DNA of 64,000 nucleotides, taken from the NCBI RefSeq assembly GCF_030247185.1, contig NC_080571.1, positions 162,288,352-162,352,351 on the forward strand, written 5' to 3'. Both the position numbers and the translations under genes were made by a program. The notes under the pieces are model-generated. The model had not been told where the DNA came from and searched no databases. It was given only the letters and a program-made list of their open reading frames with translations. Each line of letters starts with the position of its first letter. Position 1 is the first letter of the stretch. This document shows, one piece after another, positions 56,364 through 64,000 of the stretch. The stretch is from Malaya genurostris (Eukaryota; Arthropoda; Insecta; Diptera; Culicidae).

Positions 56364-58012
56364 CGAAGACACGACCTTCCACTCGTCTATCAAAACTCTA
56401 TCGTAAATTTAACTACCCCTCAGTAACTGGAAATGTCAAATCGAAAACGCTACACGCTTAGAAAAAGTTACTCAAAGTTTGAGTACTAGTTACTCATTTT
56501 CAAATGATACATGCAAACGTCAAAAATTGAGTAGTTATCATCAATGATATTGAGTAACTCCTACTCTAAATTTGAGTTTAACGCAAAATCTCGTTTTATA
56601 GTTACTATTCGCATTCGCGATAAGTCTAAAAGTTGTAGTAACCATTTGTAGCAACAGGTTGTATTTTTTGTTAGTGAGACGCGTATTTCGAGGGTGAGTC
56701 GATCAACACAAACGGTGTTGTGTCTGCAAAAACCGGAATGATCAGCTTCGTGTTGTGCTTTAGAATGGAAACGAATATGCTCAAATGTCATTTATGAGGA
56801 ATAAGTGTATGATTGGTGCCTGAGCATAACACACTACTCCAAGCGACCACCACTTGATATAGTATTGAGTTCAATTAACATTTTAATACAATACACTCAG
56901 AAAAGGAGCAATTTTTTTGCAAATTTGGTATATGTGAAATAAAATTTCACACAAAATTTGAGTGATAGTTACTCTATTTTTGTACATGTACGAATAAAGT
57001 ATTACTCAGTAAATGAGTAGATTTTACCCAAATATCGTTTCCAGTGGAAGAACTCAAATTTGAGTAACTTCGGAGTTACTCTAAATTAGAGTTGTTCCAC
57101 TTTTTCTGTAAATGAGTGAGATCTTACTCATTTTTGAGTAACTATTTTTAAGCGTGTAGTAAATTTTTGTAAACTGGCAGCACAAGTTGATATATTTATT
57201 GATTTTGAATAACAGTCACCATAACCTTGGTTACTGCGTATCGAAGGCAAACAAAACAAATTTCAGATCGGTTATTATATTACCGAACATTTTAATGGAT
57301 TTACCTGCCTCGAGCGTAATGTAAAAATTGAAGAGTATGAGTTATGTCTTTTATAAAGCCGAGTTCAAAATTCAGGTCTTAGGGACATTGGGATGCATAA
57401 CTCACTGCTGACTTGAAACCGTTGTGTGATAACAGCTCAGCGCAAACCAACGAGGAAGACATGGAAATGACCGACAATGAGCTGAGCGAGGCTAGTGCTC
57501 TACGGTACCTGCATAACGTACGGTAAAATGATTTCTTTATGAAATTCCACTAGTAATCCTCGAATAGTGGCCAACAAGGTGAAATAATGTTTCCACTGCT
57601 GCGCAATCAATCGACACAAAACAATTTTGACATCGGCATATTACACCGAATCCTACTGCCCAAAAAAGCTAGCAGTTGAAGTGTACGGATGAATCGCTGA
57701 AAGCAGATCATTGTCCTCGTTCGTTGGTTTCATCCATAGTTTCGATTAAATTCCGAAAATCGAGTTCATTTAAATACATTTCTGCTTAATTTGGACAAAG
57801 TTTAACACTAATAGAACTATTCCACTGCTTTCAAAACATGTTTATTTGTTTTGGGGTTCCTTGGTAACTAGTCCATAGCAACTTAAACAGTGTTGCTCGA
57901 GAAATTTTTTTTCTCATTTACAAGGGGTCACTAGATTTGTGGTAACTGGCGGTGAATCATTAGCGAACCGTTTTAATGCTGATTTTTCTTCGAAGTGCCT
58001 GGTCGTGTCGTC
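56364..58012. mobile_element. 8-bp-TSD element with CGAAGACACGACC ends, copy 2
   Basis: It is flanked by the exact octamer GGTGTGGT (56356-56363, 58013-58020). It shares both ends with 10613-11813 but has a different middle and hosts the TA element 56453-57156. At 57461 the stretch MEMTDNELSEASALRYLHNV, ended by GTAAAA, looks like a first exon. Confidence 0.82.
56453..57156. mobile_element. TA-target element with CACGCTTAGAAAAAG ends
   Basis: The ends CACGCTTAGAAAAAGTTACTC and GAGTAACTATTTTTAAGCGTG are flanked by TA. The host is uninterrupted at about 10700. TTGAGTA units are repeated throughout, as in 49871-51560. Confidence 0.82.
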
Positions 58013-58020
58013 GGTGTGGT

Positions 58021-58510
58021 CTTCCATTTAGGTTTATAGTTAGCGCCAGGAAGTGTGAATGTATAATTTCCAATTTTTCCAAAAAGTTTCACTATTTCTT
58101 TCATACTTCTTGTGGTATCTGTAAGAATCTGTATAAAACTTGGGAGATTTGAATAAAATTTTTACTCTGTATGAAATTTGTATGTCCATATAAAAATCTT
58201 TATTATACAGATAAATCTGAATAAATGGCATCTCTGCTCGACGAGTTGCCGTGTAACAAGCGTTGCCAAGTTTCAAGATTTATGCTGTAAATACAGAGTT
58301 GCCAGGTTATTTTTTCGAAAATTTGCCTCAGATTCAAAAACTTATCTGGAGTTGTCTTTGGAATATATACAAGGAAATTTAGACAGGGCGTCATTTTCAG
58401 TGAGTAAAAAAAAGATCTAAAGAGGCCGAAACCCGTAAAGAACTGGGAAATCTGACAAAATCTAGGAAAATTCGTAAAATCTTGTAAAATTTGAAAATCT
58501 GGCAAAAGAT
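58021..58510. repeat. CAGAGATGCC-family fragments
   Basis: 58085-58235 is one end of the hAT family (TAAATGGCATCTCTG). 58292-58510 has a second, unrelated-looking hAT-style end (CAGAGTTGCCAGG ... AATCTGGCAAAAG). Neither has a complete partner. Confidence 0.55.
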
Positions 58511-59975
58511 TTGATTAGTTATACCGTTTTCGTTTATTGATCAGCGAGAGGTGACCCAAAGTCGCCCAAACAACTTTTGAGATGTTTGGTTTAGCAGCCT
58601 GGGGTCACTCTAGATCTATCGTCGCGTAGTTTCGTTCTGAAATTTTTCTCGGGTCGCACCACGCATCCATGCGAGTTTGTTTATTTTTTCTTCTTTTCAT
58701 GAGTTATTGTTCAGGGCGCGTACTACTTGATCGTTTTACTCGGAGTCGCCCGCGTGTAGATTCTAAAACGAAAACGGTACTAGTGTGTCAGGCTTAGCGA
58801 GCAAAATCTGACTTTTGCCAGATCTAGCAACCTGGCATCGCTGGGAAAACAAAAGATCCCACATTATCGAAATGACGGAATGCGTAATGAATTCTTACTC
58901 GACTGCATGATTTTTCAGTGCTCGATCGGTTCAGTGCTAGAATTTTCGCCTGAGTTGGCTGCTCGATCAACCTGATTGACAGTGACATTATAAATGTCAT
59001 ATTGAATATTCGCTCATTTTATGAATGTGTTAGTGTAAAATTTAGGCGACTTAAGCCATTTCATTACACTCCAGCTAGAGGAATGGATGATGCTGACTAA
59101 GGTAGGCCGTTTTGTTAATTTCCAGCGAATTTTAACAGTTTATGTTGGAATTCTAAGAAGAACTGGTTATTTACTAGTTCTGTATATCCGAAAAACATGA
59201 AGATTTCAATGTGTATAATCAGTTATGTAATGTTTCGTTTAAAAATTAACTGAAAGTCAGCACGAAAACGTGCAAAATCGGGAAAGAAGAAGAAGAAGAC
59301 AAATTGACAATTCAGTCCGCATCTTCTCACTCAATTCCGACTGATTTCCGAATCAACCGGTTGTAGGCGAAATTCATTCGGAATCGGTTGTTGCACTGGA
59401 GTTGGAATTGATTCGGAATTCATTATGATTTCCACATGAAATTCCGAATGAAAATTTCTCACCGATTCGGAATTGATTCGGAATCCATTCGGATCTGATA
59501 ATGTGGGATTTATCTCGCCTTTTCCCACTTGTATTTGGCGGGCAGATTTCCCCTCAGACGGCTGACTATGTCTGCCAGCCAATCTGGCAACAATACAACA
59601 ACCGTTTCCGGCAGAGAATTTGGCCTAGCGAGTCTCTTTCTTTCGGATTCTTGCCATACAATATTGGCAGAACCGTTTTGAATCGGTTCTAGATTTTTTG
59701 CGTTTTGGTTTTATTTTTTCAATAAAAATTACATATGAAAGGCAATTAATTATTGCCCTTCATATATACTAATCCATTTTCCATGATTATTGTCATTATT
59801 GTCAATAACATTGCTTTCTCACTACCAGACATACCCATATATCAATCTTATTTGCTTTGTCTCAAGATTCGTTTTTGTATGTACATGCGGGATTGACGAA
59901 TATCAAATGAAATCGAATAAAAAAAAGAAAAAAAAAGGTTGAGGGAAATAAACGGCGAGATAATGACGCAATTTC
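58511..59975 (-). repeat. dispersed repeat, reverse copy
   Basis: Inverse of 32480-32945, plus additional sequence at 58511-58800 shared with 46836-46960. It is split by the MITE at 58858. Confidence 0.65.
58858..59507. mobile_element. AT-target MITE with CCCACATTATC ends, canonical copy
   Basis: 650 bp, flanked by AT (58856-58857, 59508-59509). An empty relative of the site is at 46998-47010. The right end is built from overlapping inverted GGAATTGATTCGGAATTC-type repeats. Confidence 0.85.
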
Positions 59976-60356
59976 GCTTGGACAATTTTGACAGTAGCCG
60001 GAATGTAACCAGCCTTCTGACGGTTGCCAGAATTCCTCACAAGCGGGTTAAACTGCAGATTATTCTCAACTCAAAAAGCAAATTCTGCAACTAGAAGTTC
60101 TATATGGAAGATCTATATAAGAGCAGAAACTGGAACAAACGTATCCCCGGCAAGCCGTTCTATTTTTATTTATTCGACCAGTTCTTCTGTCAAATTTAAA
60201 ACTGGTCTACGATGTCGTTCTATTTTTTGTATATTTGAAACACGAGTGAAACACTGCTGGGGCTGCCAATTTTTCTTGTTATAAAATCCAGATCAAAATT
60301 TTGTTATTGACATAAATTATGCATCTAGAACTAGAACACTACTGAATATGCCCTAG

Positions 60357-62107
60357 TTTATATGTTGTGAAATAAAATTATATTATAATTTGAAAACAAT
60401 TTTAACTGATATACAAGGAAGTAATTGCATCATGAAACTTTACCGTCAAACTGAGAGCTGTATGACCTTAACGTTGCATATTGGGCGTAGAAATTTCATG
60501 TCAAATAATGAAATCAACAATTTCAAACTAGATAAATAACTCGGTTGATTTTTCAGAAGGCCATAAGAGCAAGTGACAGTTTCTCTTTGTTCACTTTCTC
60601 ACAATAATCGAAAGAAGGAGTAAACAAAGATAATTGTCACTTGCTTTTACCACAGACTAACAGACAGGACACTCAAATTTGATTCTTCAATCATTTTAAC
60701 GGTCATTTCGAATATTCCATTATTTGGGACAGTACTCACATGTGTCATGATGGCGCCACGTTACCCTATCAAAAACATCATGTCTGTCATCTAGACTGTC
60801 TTTATTTTTTTCATTTACCAACAGAGTTGCCATTCATACAGAATTACCTGTAATGTATTGATTTGTATACGTCCATGCGAATTTCATGCAGGATACAGAT
60901 TTAATACATATTGCCAAAGATAAACTGAAGATTACAATGTTCCATACGTTTCATTGAAAAATGTTGGGTCAGTAATCGTGAACCAGTTGGTTCAGTAATA
61001 ATGTAATTTTATCGACCCTCCGTTAACAAGCGTCGACTAGTTCCGACAAAATGCCATGAAAACAATACAAGTTAGAAAGGAAGCACACATATGTTTACAT
61101 TCAGCATATAATGATTTCTTGCCACAACTGATGCTTCATGGGATGAGGCTATAACAAACTAAATAAATTCTAGACAATGGTTCTAAGTAGTTTTCACTTT
61201 CTTATTCTAAGAATCACTGATATAAAGCGAAATTTCTCAATATCGTTCATACTGTAACTTGATATTTTTCCAAACATAAACAATCATTGTCATAGTTACG
61301 ACGCATCTAGTGATCAGACACTTGTTGTTTTGCTTCAAAATACTCAAATTGACAGTGAACCGAGCTCATCGAGGGGTCCTATTCAAATGATACCTAAGAA
61401 ATCGCAGACTACTCTATCTTGAGTTTATCTTTGATATTGCCTAAACTATATACATAATTGCGCCTACTTCTCATCCTCCAACTCAATAAAAAATCGAACC
61501 CGTTTTGTTACAATATTTACTTGCTTCTGGTCTGCCGCCACTTAATTTCGGGTGAAAACTACCAACACAATAAAAAATAGTCTAGATGAACAAATTTGAG
61601 TCGAATAAATGGTTACCCTCCAACATCAAGAAAAAGTTAAATATATTATCAACGTAATCCAATAAATCATTGTGACGATTCATTTTCAAATATTTTGATG
61701 AAATCAGGCATCCCTGCAAGCAGCTGATCGGTGTTGACAAACGAGGGGAAACCAACTAGTAAAAAAACTTTTACATAACACAAGGGGTGTACAGATAGTA
61801 AATAGTTCGCGCAGCACAATATAGGTGGAACTAGTGCATCACGAAAAATAATTTTTATTAGAATTTACTCATACTGTCATGTCTGTTAGTCTGTGCTTTT
61901 ACGGCCCTCTGCAAAATCAACCGAGATTTATGGAATTACAATTCAATTGTTGTGGATAAAAAAATTTTCGTCGTAGAATATTATTGTGAACGCGGCAACG
62001 ACTGATTGAGTCTACCATTCTACAACCACGTTATTTCATTTTATTAGTTAATACAGATTTTTTTACAAAACAATACAGATTTTCTATGAAAATATCTGGC
62101 ATCTCTG
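60357..62107. mobile_element. hAT-type element (CAGAGATGCC ends), copy 6, left end lost
   Basis: The right end GGCATCTCTG is followed by CTGCAGAC, the same target as copies 1, 4 and 5. Its hairpin (from 60540) is split by the 7-bp-TSD element. Confidence 0.8.
60651..61895 (+). mobile_element. 7-bp-TSD TIR element, copy C (complete)
   Basis: 1245 bp, ends CACAGACTAACAGACAGGAC and its near-inverse, flanked by the exact 7-mer CTTTTAC (60644-60650, 61896-61902). The target is the hairpin of the hAT element, uninterrupted at 44630. No coding frame of note. Confidence 0.92.
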
Positions 62108-63925
62108 CTGCAGACAGAGTGGGCGCGAGAAATTGTTTCGAGCTGGTGACATTAGCAAACCTAGAGCGATATTAGCAGCAAATCATTGGAGCCCTATCAG
62201 ATTCGCGACATGGACTTCCTTCAACCCAAAGTTCAAGAGCTTTGCCAAAAAATTTAAAAAATCGCAAATCATAGGACACAAGAAGGTCGTCAAATATTTT
62301 CATTTGGATGAATCCATAGATAATAAATATAACCTGAACAGAAATTTTGAATCGTTGGCTAGTTTTAAGCATAATGATTTTGCATATAAACCGGCGGCCA
62401 CGTATTATATAAACACAAAACCTAAAAGCCAAACTGTATAACGATTGTAATTTCTCCATCGAAGACAGTGAACACACTATATTTGGGGAAATATTTAGTG
62501 ACCGATGAATACGGCATTTATTTTATATTCAAAAGAGTTGTCGTATGCTCTAATGATAATCATATTTACAAGATGCATTTTATAGAAGAAAACTTTTCCA
62601 TGATAAAATTAGATGAGTCTACTTGTAAGCTGATTAGAATTTCTACTAAAACTAAAAAACAAACACAAACTTCGTTTGTGTTTGAACTACGTAATGCGGT
62701 TATCATATTTCGTTCAAGGAGCTCCTTATATTGGAAATTTCTTCCGAAAAGTCGACTTTTTCGGTAGAAATTTCCAATACAAGGAGCTCCTTCAAAAATC
62801 AATAAATTGAGAAGAATAATCGTTTTTATTTTTTATTATACACACTACACATAGACTAAATTTACGAGAATGTTATACAATCAAACGAAAAAATAAAATC
62901 GATAATTCTTCTCAATTTATTGACTTTTGAACGACTTTTTTGGAAGAAATTTCCAATACAAAGAGCTCCATGAACGAAATATGATAATCGCATTACGTAG
63001 TTCAAATGCAATATAAATCTGTTTGAAGCTAACTTTACAGCAGTATACTCTGATGATAATCACAATTATGAATCTTTCTTATATAATATTTTTACATTTC
63101 ATTATCATCCTGATCTCGACTCATTTCATTTACCATATGAAATTATACAATTACTATTTCCTATACAAGTACAACAACTCATATCTTCATTATACAGTTT
63201 TTTATAATGACAAAAATAATACATATGTCATATTACAATAAACATAACATAACGTAAGTAGTATCCATTACACAAAACATTTGCATATGATATAGTTTAT
63301 ACTAGATTGAATATTCTTGTATGCGGGATGTTTAATCGTAGTTTGCACTGAAAAAGTAGTGGTAATCATTTTAAAATCGATTTTCTTCTACTCCGAATTT
63401 GCTTTCATTTCTGATATCTATTAGTACTATATATTAAACAAAAAATCGTTGCAAATCACTACTGTTGATATGTAAATTTTCGGAAGAATCCTCCTTTTCT
63501 TGGTTCCATTTTTCATTGGTAGGTGTCGCTACCGGTAATTCAGCTTTGCAACAATGTGCCAATCAGAGCGATGCTTTCCCTTTTATATATCGCTTACTAT
63601 TTCAAAACCGTCGCCTATGGCAGGGAAATCCGATATGCAATATGGTAGGAGAGATAAACTCGATTTGTTTACTTTTATAAGATTCGTCCTCATTGAAAAA
63701 CAACTGATTTTTTAAATCTGTGCAGAATATTGAAAATCATTAAAACACATTTGTCAAAATACAAAGATAGCCAGAGTTTTGTTCAATAAACTAAAATTAA
63801 ATACGACTCAATTGTAGAGTAAATATAACTCGTCTTTAAGAATTTTTTTGCATGTGCCCAACGAAAACTACCTAAGATTAGGTATTTTAGTGTGCAATAT
63901 ACTCAAAATTAATTTGTTTAGTTAT

Positions 63926-64000
63926 CACTCAAATAAATATTCACGTTCGATTTACTTGAAAAATCACGTAAAATGGTTTCAAATGTCAAATTGAATATTT
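63926..64000 (+). mobile_element. TA-MITE of the MBT-carrying family, first 75 bp
   Basis: CACTCAAATAAATATTCACG and what follows match the inverse of 22455-22529 with several differences. It is more diverged than the gypsy-borne copies and cut by the window end. Confidence 0.75.

Larger units (their letters stand above)
59976..63790 (+). pseudogene. 3' part of tnp2/DUF4218-type transposon, copy 4
   Basis: Pieces 59976-60356 and 62108-63790 flank a hAT. Frames 62133-62441 (FHLDESIDNKYNLNRNFESL) and 62468-62767 (LGKYLVTDEYGIYFIFKRVV) give the same C-terminal protein segments as the other copies, with a frameshift between. A local inverted duplication occurs at 62700-62960. Confidence 0.65.

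Noticed and set aside
58178..58420. 80-codon plus frame and 100-codon minus frame at 58.2-58.5 kb
   Set aside because: They overlap hAT ends and low-complexity AAATCTGGCAAAATC-type repeats; no protein motif.

Overview
The window is eukaryotic, AT-rich and made almost entirely of nested transposable elements. I found no intact host gene, rRNA, tRNA or CRISPR array. The elements are typical of an arthropod: a Mag-clade Ty3/gypsy element, a copia element primed by an internal initiator-Met tRNA sequence, PIF/Harbinger with a Myb-like partner gene, mariner, a DD37D (maT) element, THAP-domain transposase, many hAT-type elements and TA-target MITEs. Introns are short (56-74 nt). I infer an insect, most likely a repeat-rich dipteran such as a culicine mosquito. 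The species cannot be fixed from the sequence alone.

Layout. 1-4.5 kb: one end of a TIR element with 7-bp target duplications, inserted into a copia remnant, then two adjacent TA-MITEs. 4.5-18.7 kb: a segment (MITE end, CACTA-like 'tnp2/DUF4218' remnant carrying a hAT, stub of a gypsy LTR) is present twice in tandem. The second copy was later hit by a 6-kb PIF/Harbinger element, which holds two nested hATs, an 8-bp-TSD element and a maT fragment. It also received a 1.2-kb TA element and a three-deep nest of hATs. 18.7-31.65 kb: a gypsy concatemer, LTR-internal-stub-truncated internal-stub-internal-LTR, on the minus strand. Each internal unit carries the same TA-MITE in the reverse transcriptase gene, and that MITE contains a two-exon fragment of an Scm-like MBT-repeat gene.

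31.65-45 kb: unassigned DNA, a decayed LETM1 fragment, two long AT microsatellites between inverted arms, AT-target MITEs, a truncated transposase with three THAP domains, and a 4.5-kb hAT-like shell (39979-44470) packed with other elements. 45-49.9 kb: the best-preserved piece of the tnp2/DUF4218-type transposase gene, with further copies of its 3' part. 49.9-64 kb: an 821-bp TIR element carrying a gene-like ORF, then nested copies of the same families, including a 1286-bp mariner whose transposase is frameshifted and lacks the third catalytic Asp. The window ends inside a fourth copy of the MBT-carrying MITE.

None of the transposase or polyprotein genes is intact; each has a stop, frameshift, insertion or truncation. 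The most interesting theme is that several unrelated TIR elements carry intron-containing or exon-like gene fragments: Scm-like MBT at 22/24.5/29.5 kb, an unidentified ORF at 50.4 kb, and spliced small exons at 13.6-14.1 kb.
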